A DNA stretch of 64,000 nt from Macrobrachium rosenbergii (lineage: Eukaryota > Arthropoda > Malacostraca > Decapoda > Palaemonidae): assembly GCF_040412425.1 (NCBI RefSeq), contig NC_089753.1, positions 45,274,913 through 45,338,912 on the forward strand. The letters run 5' to 3'. The translations under genes and the position numbers were made by a program. Shown piece after piece: positions 35,887 through 49,095 of this stretch. A model generated the notes under the pieces. The model was not told the DNA's origin. It did no database searches and saw nothing but the letters and a program-made list of their open reading frames with translations. Each line of letters starts with the position of its first letter. Positions within the stretch are counted from its first letter, which is position 1.

Positions 35887-36960
35887 TTAGATTATTATTG
35901 GCTGTGGCAGAGACCGGCGTATTTATAATCATTTCTAATTTATTCAGAACGCACAGGCATTCTTTTTCAACACCTAGAATTATATAAAAAGAAATTTTCA
36001 ACACCTAGAATTATATATAAAGAAATTTTCGACACCTACAATTACTTACAAAGATATTTTCAACACCTAGATTTGCATACAAAGAAATTTTCAACACCTA
36101 GAATTATATACAAAGAAATTTTCAACACCTAGAATTATATACAAAGAAATTTTCAACACCTAGAATTACATACAAAGAAATTTTCAACACCTAGGTTTAC
36201 GTACAAAGAAATTTTCAACACCTAGAATTATATACAAAGAAATTTTCAACACCTAGAATTACTTACAAAGAAATTTTCAACACCTTGATTCTCATTCATA
36301 GAAATTTTCAACACCTACAATTATATACAAAAAAATTTTCAACACCTAGAATTACATACAAAGAAATGTTCAACACCTAGAATTACATACAAAGAAATTT
36401 TCAACACCTAGATTTGCATACAAAGAAATTTTCAGCGCCTAGAATTACATACAAAGAAATTTTCAACACCTAGAACTACATACAATGAAATTTTCAACAA
36501 CCTCTGTTTACATACAAAGAAATTTTCAGTAACTAGAATTACTTTCAAAGAAAGTGTCAACACCTAGATTTACATACAACAAAATTCTCATCACCTAGAA
36601 TTGCATACAAAAAAATATTCAACACCTGGGTTTACATACAAAGAAATTTTCAACACCTAGAATTATATACAAAGAAATTTTCAACACCTAGAATTATATA
36701 CAAAGAAATTTTCAACACCTAGAATTATATACAAAGAAATTTTCAACACCTAGAATTGCATACAAAGAAATTTCCAACACCTAGAATTACATACATAGAA
36801 ATTTTCAACACCTGGAATTATATACAAAGAAATTTTCAACACCTAGATTTACATAAAAGGAAGTTTTCAACACTTAGAATTACAAAGAAATTTCCAACGC
36901 CTAGAAATACATACAAAAAAAATTGCCAACACCTAGAGTTACATACAAAGAAACGATAAT
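35491..36960. repeat. 31-bp minisatellite, ~40 units in two blocks
   Basis: The unit is of the form AAAGAAATTTTCAACACCTA plus GAATTACATAC, repeated with substitutions; for example AATTATATAC starts at 36661 and 36692. Block 1 is about 35491-35820 and block 2 about 35965-36960, separated by a CT tract and a unique block. A 31-bp period is not a multiple of three, so the array does not encode a regular peptide. There are no spacers between units. Confidence 0.96.
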
Positions 36961-37103
36961 CTATAATTGCACAAAACTTCCACAAATATCCCCCAATTCT
37001 CTCTCTCTCTCTCTTTCTCTCTCTAGATTATTATTGGCTGTGGCAGAGCCAGGCGTATTTATAATTATTTCTAATTCATTCAGAATGCTCAGGCATTCTT
37101 TTG
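35750..37103. repeat. ~1.15-kb duplication containing minisatellite, (CT)n and unique block
   Basis: The segment from the variant unit AACGCCTAGAAATACATACA, through a (CT)n tract, to GATTATTATTGGCTGTGGCAG and GCATTCTTTT occurs at 35750-35968 and again at 36895-37103. The two copies differ by a few substitutions and by CT length (about 45 against 25 bp). Confidence 0.92.
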
Positions 37104-38440
37104 GAGAGTAAAAACGCTGTTAACCTGTAAAACAACTGAATGAATGCAACTACTATGATCATTGACGTAGGAATTGTCTTTTATGTTCTAAATAATTTAG
37201 CTCCCACTTATTAAATTGAACGTCTGTAAAAAATGAAAAAGACTGAAGAATATGGCAGATTCAACATAAACAAATAGTACTAATACCTTGTCCAGTTCGT
37301 AAAATTGTTAAAACCCAAGAAATTGGTACAGACATTATAAGAGATCCTGATGTAAAAGAAGAAGGAAAAAGGTTCAGCAAGTATGTAAACAAGTATTAAT
37401 GAAAATAAATGAATTACGAAATGTCAAGTGAAAGACCCAGAAGAGAGAATAGAAGTTCCGATACCACTTAAAAAAAATGGAAAATATTACTCTTCAAAAT
37501 GAAACATGAAACATAAAACACCGTGCTCAAAGTTTATGAAAATAAACAGAAAACTGTACCGAAAAAGTTAGATCTATAAAAGAGAAAATGCTACATGAAA
37601 AACTAACAGAGGTTAATGGGGTTACATCAGATAAGGGCTTGATTGTTGGTAGACAACCCTTCATTACAGAACTTACTAGAGACACGTCAGCCAACGCTAA
37701 GAGGTTATGCTACAGATCTCCAACACCATGCAAATTGAGGGTTTAGCCTAAATATCAGGAAAAAACATACATCCAGAAAATAGTTTTATAATTCAACAAA
37801 GAAAAAAACTAACCGGTTATAATTATATGCTACGTAACGAGAGACAGCGAGGTGAATGTTACATCACAAGCCGAAGGACACTTTACTTTGGTTTAAAAAC
37901 ACTTAATTTACATTAAAAGGATTGAGAAATTACGATAAAAGGATTGAGAAATTACGACTACCCATTTTCGAATAAAATCTACCAGTCTTTTTTTGTTTGG
38001 CCTGTTAATACGAGTATCTATTCTTCCTGCTAGATTTGGTGGTTTAATGCCATATGCTTAACTTTCGTAACCAGATTCAGGTATTTCAACCGGTGTTTTA
38101 ACGTTCTCCTACTAATTATGAGTTCTTCTACTAACTGTGAGGTTTCAAAGTCCAGGTTCTCTTTTCAAGAAACCTTTCAATACTACTATGCCGAAGAGTG
38201 TATTGTGATGTGGTTGGCGAATGTTTTTGGTAAACTGAATACCTAATTGCTTAATGGAAGTCGTTTTCCTACAATGGTTAAGATATGTGTCCTGCAATTT
38301 GATCCGATTAAAGACTATTATAAGTGAAAAGGTTGTACTGATTGAATACTGTTGATAAAATGAACAGCTACATCGTGTTCACAATGTCATTAAAATTTGG
38401 AATAAAACAGTAACTGGATTATTGTGAGTTTCTGTCATTA
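37104..38440. other. Unique DNA, no gene recognised
   Basis: About 1.3 kb of AT-rich sequence. A frame near 37560-37745 reads EVNGVTSDKGLIVGRQPF, which hints at a decayed coding segment, but I cannot name a family. Confidence 0.45.
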
Positions 38441-38441
38441 G

Positions 38442-38531
<90 letters not shown>
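38441..38531. repeat. (CA)n then (TA)n compound microsatellite
   Basis: About 57 bp of CA, then about 35 bp of TA. Confidence 0.97.
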
Positions 38532-38537
<6 letters not shown>

Positions 38538-38589
38538 TTATGTATATACTGTATATATGTGTGTGTATAAAACTTTTTACGTTACCATG

Positions 38590-38740
38590 TATGAATGCTA
38601 TAACTAAAAATCAATTCACAGACATTAAATTCGACTCTCAAGCATGATTTGAACTTGCTACTTAAGAGTTCAAATCCAGCTCGAGAGCTGAAGTTCAATT
38701 TTCACATTTACGTGTCAATTACAGCATTCATTCACACATA
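38590..38740. repeat. Diverged hairpin element between CA/TG arrays
   Basis: TATGAATGCTATAACT...CGACTCTCAAGC on the left pairs imperfectly with GCTCGAGAGCTGAAG...TTACAGCATTCATTCAC on the right. A CA/TA array precedes and a TG/TA-rich array (38757-38840) follows. Confidence 0.6.
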
Positions 38741-38840
38741 CACGCTCATATACACACATATATATATGTTGTGCGTGTGTGTATGTATATGTACATATAG
38801 ATGTGTGTGTATATATGTACGTATGTATGTATATATACTC

Positions 38841-39113
38841 GTATATAGAGGAAAAAATAAATTTTAGTGCCACACATGCACAATATAGGAAAAACTTGCC
38901 ACGGCAACCAACATAATGTAATTCATAACACGTAAAGTGAAATGACAGCTACATGCGAGTTAGTACCATTGTTCTGGGTTATCGGCAACTGAATCAGTAA
39001 ATACAAAACTGTATTACCGAGTTCAGGGAAAGCTATGATTTATCTCCAAACTTTACGGATATTCGAAATACAGCCTACTGTAAAGCATTAATCATGTTTC
39101 GTAAAAAAGAAAA
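38841..39113. other. Unique spacer
   Basis: No feature recognised. Confidence 0.55.
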
Positions 39114-39513
39114 AAGTGAAAAATGCGCCGGTTTCTTCGGCGCAATCGAGTTTTCTGTACAGCCGTTACAGCGTATAATCAAGGCCACCAAAAATAGATA
39201 TTTTTTAGTGGTTTCGGTTTAATGCCGTATGAGCTACGGCTCATGAAAATTTAACTACAGCCCGGTGGCGGCCTATCTATATCGTTGCCAGAAGCACGAT
39301 TATGGCTAACTTTAACCTTAAATAAAATAGAAACTACTGAGGCTAGAGGGCTGCAATTTGGTATGTTTGATGACTGGACGGCGGATGATCAACATACCAG
39401 TTTGCAGCCCTCTGGCCTCAGTAGTTTTTAAGATCTGAGGGCGGACAAACTAAAATGCGGACGGACAGACAAATAGCCATCTCAACAGTTTTCTTTTGCA
39501 GAAAACTAAAACG
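39114..39513. mobile_element. Hairpin-rich MITE-like element, copy 1
   Basis: It begins AAAAATGCGCCGGTTTCTTC, in which GCGCCG/CGGCGC forms a hairpin. A 93-bp central palindrome lies at 39333-39425 (ACTACTGAGGCTAGAGGGC against its inverse). It ends AGTTTTCTTTTGCAGAAAAC, again a hairpin. A second copy lies at 40648-41027. No coding capacity. Mobility is inferred from copy number and structure. Confidence 0.8.
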
Positions 39514-39759
39514 ATACACAAGGCACTTTTCTATTGATTTGAATGTTTAAATAAATACATATATCACAACATTAACTAGACAGTATTTGTCATAGGTAAC
39601 TGTGATATGAGAATCATTAACTTAGAACGACTGAGTAGGTCACAGCCCCAGTGAATGAAGAATTCCCTCTGTATGATACCGTTAAATCATAAGAAACAGA
39701 GAGCGATAACATACTTGTGATGACCTAGCTCTACTTGCTTATCTTGACCCTCTGTATAC

Positions 39760-39948
39760 TGATATACATGTATATATACACACATATATATACATACAAA
39801 TGAATGTGTATATATATAATGTATGTATTATATATACACATATAGCCTATATATTATATGTGTATATATGCATGTATATTTATTTTATATATATATATGA
39901 AATTATGTATACAGTATATAAATTATTTATTTATTTATTTATTTACAG
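39760..39948. repeat. TA-rich tract and (TTTA)n
   Basis: Impure TATA/CATA repeats from about 39760, ending in (TTTA)n at 39922-39946. Confidence 0.9.
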
Positions 39949-40647
39949 GGTAACTGGGGTATGCATATATCTTCAAGAAGTCCCATCCTTGCCTCTCGTC
40001 AGCACCACGTCCATCTGGCACCCCTGGTAGTAACTGGATTAGGACCCCAAGCTTTGGGAACAAGCACTAGCTGCCTCGTAAGCTGGCGCCTCTTCGGGTA
40101 CAGGGTAGATCCACAATCGAAAATTGCGACCATGATCAAGAGGAGCCCCAGAAATCATTGGCAGCGGAATGGTGGATTGGGTTTGGGCATTGGGTACTTT
40201 GTCTCCTTGGTTCAACTATGGTGGATGACCACAGTTCAAGACTGGGGCTAGAAACTGCGTACTATATGGAACTAGCAATCCTTAAGTGTATTTAGCCAAT
40301 GAAACCCTTATGGATTCTCCCATGAAAATGGATAAACACTTGAGAAATGGCCCTCAGTCCCAGCCATATGGAGATGCTGAGAATGTCTCAGTTTACAAAT
40401 ACTAAAGATAAATCGAAAATAGGAAACTGGATTATAAGATCCCCAAATGATATTGAAAATATAGGACAAGTAGATGATGACTTCAAGAGCTAATGAATGG
40501 ATATCTTGGTTGGGGGTGAATCAAGAGGCAAATAATTGTGAAAAAGAGGGACTGAGAGGGGTAATGTGTATATTCATTCAGAAAAGCAGATGGAAGACGA
40601 GGAGAGTCTTGAGGGAAGAAAAAGGTTGGAAGTATAAAAAACAAGTA
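39949..40647 (+). other. Moderate-GC segment between MITE copies, function unknown
   Basis: It contains a 96-codon plus-strand frame (39961-40251) ending in GGLGLGIGYFVSLVQLWWMT, whose composition differs from nearby AT-rich DNA, and a second 78-codon frame (40474-40710). I suspect a fragment of a dispersed decapod repeat, but no domain is recognised and no product is claimed. Confidence 0.45.
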
Positions 40648-41027
40648 AAAAATGCGCTGAAGTTTTTTCGGCGCAATCGAGTTTTCTATACATTGTATGA
40701 TGCTGTATGAAATCCTCAACCACGGCCCATGAAACTCTCAGCTGCGGCCCGTGAAACTTTCAGCCACGACCTGGTGGTGGCCGGTGTAGTTGGCAACAAT
40801 AGCGGTGCCAGACGCACGATCATGGCTAACTTTAACCTTAAATAAAGCAACTACTGAAGCTAGAGGGCTGCAATTTGGTAAGTTTGATGACTGGAGGGTG
40901 GATGATCAACATACCAATTTGCAGCCCTCTAGCCTCAGTAGTTTTTAAGATCTGAGGGCGGACAGAAAAAGTGCGGACGGACAGACAAATAGCCATTTCA
41001 ATAGTTTTCTTTTACAGAAAACTAAAA
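40648..41027. mobile_element. Hairpin-rich MITE-like element, copy 2
   Basis: Same modules and orientation as 39114-39513: a GCGC...TTCGGCGCAATCGAGTTTTC start, ACTTTAACCTTAAATAAA, the central palindrome at 40850-40942, and an AAGTGCGGACGGACAGACAA to AGAAAACT end. Its left third differs (repeated GGCCC(A/G)TGAAACT) from copy 1. Confidence 0.8.
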
Positions 41028-41843
41028 CTGTTGAGCTAACTCACCTCCTCTGGAGTAACATATCGATTTTGAACAAATGAAAATAAAAACAAGCGGAAGC
41101 TGTTGAAGAATTGATTGACAGGTTATGCGGTACAGCAAGGGATGAAAAACAGAGGAAAGTACGTATGATGGAGATGCGGTAACAAAGTTAACACAGTTGA
41201 AAAGAAAGGTTAGTGTGCTTATAAGGTACTTTCAGTAACGTGGAGGGAATGGAGGATACGTTAGCGACAACTATGGATAATTTTGATGTCTGAGGAAGGA
41301 CTAAGAAAGTGCTAGCTGGGGGAATTGTATTAAGAATTCCAAAACATCCAAGAAGCATGAGGTTGCATGCAACTCTAGGTGAGTGGTGGCTTTGTGTATG
41401 AGTGTGGGTACGTGAGTGTGTTAAACATTTCCGAGTCCAAGCAGAATGCATTTGCCGTTGATAATCTCCCAAAAATACTATCAGAATCCCCAAGTGTTGC
41501 GTCGTCTTAAGAGCGTAACGTAGCGAAGTCAGAAGAGACACTTTTTAATCAATATCGTTTGCCTTCCAACCAAGAGGAAGCAGCTGTGTAAATGTTAGCG
41601 TACAGAAGAGCCACACGACTTGCGTGTATACGACAAACTCAACCTCACGGCCAAAAGTGAGTGAGGAATAATTGTTAAAATGTAACACTTCCTCGAAAAA
41701 AAAAAACATTGTAACCTAGATGTTAACATCTAACAAAGATCACCAATTATCACTACCGCTCGTTCTACTCTACAGAGGATAGATACCTAAATCATGAGCC
41801 GCGGAAACTAGGACGTTCTTATGCACGAAGGTGTATGTGTGCG

Positions 41844-41847
<4 letters not shown>
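41028..41847. other. Unique DNA, no gene recognised
   Basis: A 117-codon minus-strand frame (41541-41188) includes a repeat-derived Thr/His run and no known domain. Confidence 0.5.

Positions 41848-41891
<44 letters not shown>
41848..41891. repeat. (GA)n microsatellite
   Basis: About 44 bp of GA. Confidence 0.97.
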
Positions 41892-42917
<1,026 letters not shown>

Positions 42918-43130
42918 TATTATTATTATTCAGAAGATGAAACCTATTCATATGGAACAAGCCCACGGGGCCAATGACTTGAAATTCAAGCTTCCAAAGA
43001 ATATGGTGTTGATTAGGAAGAAGTAAGAGGAGGTAGAAGGAAATACAGAAAAAAGAGATCTCACTTATTAAAAAAGAAAAATAAATGAATGAATTAATAA
43101 ATAATGAAAAATGTATTAAAACATTAAAAC
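42918..43130 (-). mobile_element. LINE 3'-end remnant
   Basis: On the minus strand: AACACCATATTCTTTGGAAG, TTGAATTTCAAGTCATTGGC, GGGCTTGTTCCATATGAATA, then a short (AAT)n. This is the same tail as 60990-61740. Coding sequence is absent. Confidence 0.8.
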
Positions 43131-43348
43131 ACTGAATACCTATGATAAGTAATATCCTGAGCTGTTCTCATGAAGCAGTCAGAAGAACTGAATTAAGTTC
43201 TAACTGACATGCACGGAATACAGAAAGGAAATCTCGAATTCTAGTAGACTTCTAAAACACCTAGAAAAGTCAATACCCCAGACAAGTCAAATTTTCTTCC
43301 CATTTCGCTCTCTGGTGTAACTCGAGCATTTCTTGTAACCTATGATAA
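43131..43348. other. Unique spacer
   Basis: No feature recognised before the SINE head. Confidence 0.5.
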
Positions 43349-43571
43349 GTCCGTTAGTATAGTGGTTAGTGTCGTGGCATGCCACTCAGATGTCGTGGGT
43401 TCGCGTTTCCCCCAGGCCGATGAAAAATCACTGGCTCTGTATCATGATCAGTATTCCTGCCCGGTGATAGGTTGAAACCAACATTCTTTGGAAGCTTGAA
43501 TTTCAAGGCAATGGCCCCTGAGAGCTTGTTCCATGTGAGTAGGGTTCGTCTACTGAAATAATAATAATAAT
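43349..43571 (+). mobile_element. tRNA-derived SINE with LINE-like 3' tail
   Basis: The head (43349 to about 43420) looks like a tRNA: TAGTATAGTGGTTAGTG is an A-box type start and GTGGGTTCGCGTTTCC a B-box. TGCCAC in the anticodon-loop position resembles tRNA-Gly(GCC). A short middle follows. The last 90 bp (ATTCTTTGGAAGCTTGAATT, CAATGGCCCCTG, CTTGTTCCATGTGAGTAGGG, then AAT repeats) match the 3' end of the local LINE family. Transcription would be by RNA polymerase III from the internal boxes. Acceptor pairing is lost, so it is not a tRNA gene. Confidence 0.85.
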
Positions 43572-44757
43572 TCGACATTCTGTTTTCATCTAAGTCTTAA
43601 ATTCGTTGAAAAATCTTTGCAAGCAAGGTAAATGTGGCACGGAATGTTAGATTTATGGTAAATACTAAATTTAACCCATTAGAGATGTTATCTTTAGACA
43701 TGGAGACTATTTACCATCCCAACATATGGTTTGCTACTTTCAAATATGAAGTGTAAGGGTACACTTCTCTGTTGTTCTTACTGGAATAATCAAATCAAAA
43801 CAGTTTCTTCTCTCTAAAGAGAGGCCATCTTTTTTCACCTTTTCTGAAAGTACAACGGCATATCTATAATGACAGTTCTCAAGATCAGATGGCTTGTGAT
43901 ACAAGAGCTCGTTACTACTCTGGCTTTAATCTAGAAAAGACGTGTCGATAACGAAAATTAAATGAACAAAATTGTTATAATTTTTCCCTCAGTGACTTCT
44001 ATACCCCAGAAGTCTTTGAGCAAAGCTTCTACAAACCTAGAATCTTCTATCAAAAAAGGAAATCGCTAACGTAATGAATAGGCAAGCCTTTTCGTGTCAA
44101 TATTTATCCTTGCCAGACCGTACGATTACCATGAACTACTTACATGGGGAAACTGGCGTTAATATGCCAGTACGTGATAGGAACTACTTCAGGGCATCTC
44201 AGACGAGATTTTTAATGCCTACCAGTTACGAGCTGTCTGACAGATATTTTGATATCAATATTCTTAATAGAAATCCATCTCATTTTAATTGAAATCTTAA
44301 CTTTAGAACTTACTGCGTCGAAGATTTACGGAACTATTCACTCTCCGATATTGAAAACTCGACCTAACTGACATTTCTACCTTCTCGCATAGTAAGGAAT
44401 GCACGATGGCATTTCAGAATCAAATTTACAAATCCTTCTCTCATCCCAATTACACATCGGGTCCTTGTCAAAGTTTTATGAGTTACGTGCAACCTTCTTT
44501 TTAATGGCAGCTAGTGTTGCTGCTTAATCTTATTGCATCTGGAATATAGGTTGCTGAAGTAATAATAACAAACAAGCAATTAAAAATTATACGTGGAGTG
44601 CGGCAACTACAGAATCTTTATACATACTGTGGGAATAGGTAATGGAAAATACAGTTAAGAGTTCAAGGCGACAGTAGCACAGCAGTAATATACCATCTGA
44701 TAACACATACATACGAAGTTCGGTGTACTCTTATGGAAAGAGCACAAAAGGAGTTGT

Positions 44758-44758
<1 letters not shown>
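43572..44758. other. Unique DNA, no gene recognised
   Basis: About 1.2 kb. A 72-codon plus frame (44074-44292) has no known domain. Confidence 0.5.

Positions 44759-44806
<48 letters not shown>
44759..44806. repeat. (GA)n microsatellite
   Basis: About 46 bp of GA. Confidence 0.97.
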
Positions 44807-44810
<4 letters not shown>

Positions 44811-45284
44811 AGCATGAATGCTAAGTAAGCTATATCTGACATGAGATATGATTCTAACAATGTCCATTCACTTACGGAAAGAATCTGACATCCCTTGTGA
44901 AAGGGAACATGCAACTCATTGTTACGGTAACAGGCGGTACCGATAAAACAAAACAGCACAGCGTTGGGAGTTACCCGTCACTTTCGTCAAGGATGTCATA
45001 GTCTTTAAGAAATATGAACATGTGTAGGCAATTATCATCCGGGAATATGAACTAAGGCTATCAAAGTAACACACGTGGAATTCACCTCACAAAGACCCAA
45101 GTTATAGATCCGGGCCCCATAGATTAAGGTGTTAATGGTCACAGGCTGCCTGACAGTTATCTTTCTTTGACAAACTACCTTCCCTACTTTAACTTTAACT
45201 TGGTCCAGTTCTCACTTCAAATTCATGACAAATCCTTCAGACGCGTCTTAATGGTCTAGAAATGCGAAGAAGTAGTTGTTCAAC
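44807..45284. other. Unique spacer
   Basis: About 480 bp; nothing recognised. Confidence 0.55.
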
Positions 45285-45285
<1 letters not shown>

Positions 45286-45324
<39 letters not shown>

Positions 45325-45515
45325 TTTAAGAAACTTTTTCTATTTTCCTGGAAAGTTAACAGCTCGCCTATATTTGTCATTTTGGGGAAAAAACATGGGG
45401 AAAAATATACGAGTTTAAAAGGATGGTATTCTGCAATAAGGAAAATAGAAAAAAGTCTTCTATAAAATAAATGCAGCTGAAGCCTAATAATATTGAGAAG
45501 GCAAGATATAAACTC

Positions 45516-45560
<45 letters not shown>

Positions 45561-45676
45561 TCCTGGAAAGTTACCCTCTTTGAGGCAAACTACGTTTAAA
45601 AGGATGGTATTCTGTATGCCTTCGAGAAGGCAAGATATAAACTCAGCGGCATACAGAGTGCCCTTCTCTTCAACGA

Positions 45677-45740
<64 letters not shown>
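45286..45740. repeat. Three (AAT)n arrays joined by a repeated segment
   Basis: AAT arrays lie at 45286-45324, 45515-45560 and 45678-45740. Between them TCCTGGAAAGTTA, GTTTAAAAGGATGGTATTCTG (cut short here) and GAGAAGGCAAGATATAAACTC occur twice (from about 45347 and 45561). The second copy is shorter. This resembles repeated insertion, or unequal exchange, of an (AAT)-tailed retroposon. Confidence 0.88.
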
Positions 45741-45743
<3 letters not shown>

Positions 45744-47765
45744 GATCTTAGGGAGAGCTGAATCTTGCAACACTAAATTCATTCATTAGATATTATAAAG
45801 AAAGAGCTCGAGCGTTACTGCAAAGATACATTCGTATTTTTACGTACATTCTGGTGGTTACCTTTGGAACGACGAACAATTGTGTACAAATAGCCACAAG
45901 AGAGACTAAAACAATATTTTATATAAAGAATATAAACCATTATGAATCGTAAATTATTTATGTATATTCACTTGCATTTATTTTATCCAAAAGAGAATGA
46001 GAGAGATTCTAAAAGAAAAAATGCCAAAAAATATCCCTTTAATACTCCATAAATTTATTAAGAGAATTTAGGCCACTACCACCCTTTCAACGTAAGATCT
46101 CAACCTTTAGCTAAAGTCTATAAACATTACTCGCAATGGTTGGTTTACATCCTTGTTAGAACTCGTTCAGAACCTGGAAATTAGTTTTATTTGAACAATC
46201 CTCAACTTTACCTATCGGAAGCAAGTGGCAAAAGTGACTTACCCTAAATAAACAGAGGAAAGTAAAAATAAACCCCTTTTCAATCTGGAACTGGAACAAA
46301 ACCGCAAGGACTGTCCCTCCTAAAGAACTAGAAAAAAATAATATTTTCCTTCTTAAATCAGCGGAATACATTCGACAAAACTTTTTTTTTATCACTGGGA
46401 GGAACTGAAAAAATATCCTTTAATTGTCTTAAGTCAGATGCAAACGTCTCCGTATTTTTTTATTATTTCTAATCTTTGGAAGAAACAGGTTTAGATCTGC
46501 TTTTTTTTTAAACTATTTGAAGGATGTGCTAAAAGTGTTTATTTACCATGACTGACACAAATAAAATGTCCTCTGTTAATCTTTAGAAGAAACTAATAAA
46601 AATGGCCTTTTATTTGTGGAAAATGCAATCAAATTTTAGTTTGCAGTCACCAGAAGATGCTGAATAGTCCAGTTTTATTCACTTTTAATCCTTTTAAACG
46701 ACTACAGAACTGGAAAAAAGTGTTTTTTAATCAAGACACTGAGAGGTGTCCCAAAGTTGTTTAAATGAATAAAATCATAAATCCTATTAAATGGGTCAGG
46801 TCTATTATAGTGCAACTAATAATACCCTTCCTTTGCGTTATATAAAACTATATTTCATTACTTATGTAAAGGTGATGATAACAATGAGAAATGCATAGAA
46901 TCTACCATGACTGTAACTCAAGTTCAATCTAGAGAGAGAATAGTTAGCCTATCGTACCTTTCACAAAGCACGACAAAGAAAAAAAAAAACTGAGGAGAAA
47001 ATCTCTTAGTGTAGTCTTTCTCCTCCCACGCAACCTGCTGATAACAGCGCATGACAACGCGGAGAAATTCATCTCCATTCAGGGCACGAACATAAGTAAA
47101 TCGCCCCGAGCGTGGGCGGTTACAACTCAAGTCCTTGCTGAACAACCAACAGCTATTTTTTTTGTATTTCATGTAATCGATTCCTTGTTTATGGCGGCGA
47201 ATAATACATGAAATTTGCCAAACAATTGTTTTTGTGCGTGTGCGCGCTACATCAGATGTTTCACAATTATTAACAGACTGGTAATTTAGAATTGAGAGGA
47301 AAGATACAACACACACGCAGATGAAAATATAGAATATCCTCAGGTGGATATATGCAATAACATCGAACTAAACCAGAATATGTTTCTGTCCGTATGACAG
47401 ACGACTGTGGGGTCACAGGTGATAGAGGCTGAACTGGAATACAAAACAGAACTCTGGCGCGTATCGGCATGATGGTAAGCTGTTGTCACAAACACTGAAG
47501 TTGTACTTACTGCAACTATGGTTACAAAACAAAACCCGCATTTCATACTTCGGGAAACAAACCCAAACTGCTCATGAAAATACCTTAAAAGTTTACACGT
47601 ATTTGTATACACTGCAGCCGCCAGTTTTAGGGCAAAGGACGATACATTTACCAAGAGTGTTTTTATACATAGAGTAATATGCCCACACATTATGTTAATT
47701 ATTAAGAAGCGCTTCAGCACATTATGTATTTTAAAGCACTTACTCGCTGACACACTCACACATAT
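45741..47765. other. Unique DNA, no gene recognised
   Basis: Two kilobases with few simple repeats. Minus-strand frames of 130 and 139 codons (47316-46924 and 47759-47340) have no recognised domain and no paired splice signals that I could support; they remain possible exons. Confidence 0.45.
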
Positions 47766-47794
47766 GTGTGTGTGTATGTATGTATGTATGTATG

Positions 47795-47868
<74 letters not shown>
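47766..47868. repeat. (TGTA)n then (TA)n
   Basis: Short GT and TGTA repeats pass into about 70 bp of TA. Confidence 0.95.
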
Positions 47869-47877
<9 letters not shown>

Positions 47878-47880
47878 ACA

Positions 47881-47979
47881 AGCTACAAATGTCGCTTAAT
47901 ATCAAATCCACGCTGCCTCAGGAATATCCCCGATGGGGAATTATCACCGAAGAGGAATTTATAAACGACATTTGTAGCT
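47881..47979. repeat. Small hairpin element, 14-bp perfect ends
   Basis: AGCTACAAATGTCG at 47881-47894 is inverted as CGACATTTGTAGCT at 47966-47979. The 99-bp element lies between two TA arrays. From memory it resembles a common decapod fold-back repeat. Confidence 0.8.
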
Positions 47980-48015
47980 CCATGATTGTATATAAATCAT
48001 GGTGTGATAAAAATG

Positions 48016-48019
<4 letters not shown>

Positions 48020-48109
<90 letters not shown>

Positions 48110-48110
48110 T
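48020..48110. repeat. (TA)n microsatellite
   Basis: About 90 bp of TA. Confidence 0.96.
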
Positions 48111-49055
48111 ATACATTTTTTATTGTGTAAAACAAGCCTATCTTCTGGCCAAGGAAGGAAGCAACACTGCCGCAAGATGACTGCTAGTTAGGGCCAGTTT
48201 AACTGGACGAAAAACTCATTTTTCTCATGATAGCGAAAGTTCAAACAAAATATTTGCGTTTTTATAAGACTTCTACAACAAAGCATCCAAAGCATCCCAT
48301 AATGATTCATCTTTATTCATCTACATTTTAAAAAATCAGTTTAATTATGAAATCATACATCACGAATAGATATATTCCGGCACCTCTGTTATCATTATCT
48401 ATTCATTATTTAATGGCATAATATTTAACGAAAGAGCAGTACAAAAGAGGGTCACTAATGGGAATACCTAGGCATTTCTGGTTTCAGCACCTACTTATGG
48501 TTTAATAATAATGATGATATAAATTTTAACAACAGTTGTAATCATACCACATATAGACAGACCAATAAATATCGTATCAATTATCAACCTACATGAGAAC
48601 TCCACAAGAAACGTATCAGTGTAATAGCAAGTCACGTATCTGCATTCCACACTACACACAAGAAGTTCTCCACGCCATTGGATTCTCGGGCAGTGAAATA
48701 AAACCTCAAGAAACCCTTATCATACGGTTATCGACTTAACTGCGTCCATAAAACCTACTCTTAGTAACGAAACAAATGGCAAGGCCTTTTGTGCTTCCCT
48801 GAATGTTTATGTATGTATCCGTGTGAGTTTGTGTTTCTTTTCTTCCATCTTTGCATACTGTTTATAGTTTGGTTTACAAAGGGGACAACGAATATTCACA
48901 AATATACCTCAGTTGGTAGAGAAGTGTTGGATTAACGAGAAAGTCCGATAATCGATCGATTTAAATCATTTTTAAGCCGTATCTGACTTCTTACTTTACA
49001 TTGCGGTCAAAATGTATCAGTTGTTACGATAAAAAACGAAAAGGCTGGTCTCCCA

Positions 49056-49060
<5 letters not shown>
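48111..49060. other. Unique DNA, nothing recognised
   Basis: About 950 bp; no frame over 60 codons. Confidence 0.55.

Positions 49061-49094
<34 letters not shown>
49061..49094. repeat. (GA)n microsatellite
   Basis: About 34 bp of GA. Confidence 0.97.

Positions 49095-49095
<1 letters not shown>

Noticed and set aside
35491..36960. CRISPR-like array of ~31-bp repeats
   Set aside because: Units are head-to-tail with no spacers, they vary in sequence, and the DNA is eukaryotic; it is a minisatellite.
43349..43420. Functional tRNA-Gly gene
   Set aside because: The A and B boxes are recognisable but acceptor and T stems do not pair, and it is fused to a SINE body and LINE tail.
47340..47759. 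139-codon minus-strand frame as a host exon
   Set aside because: No domain recognised and no paired splice sites; chance frames of this size are expected in a window this large, so it is left unassigned.
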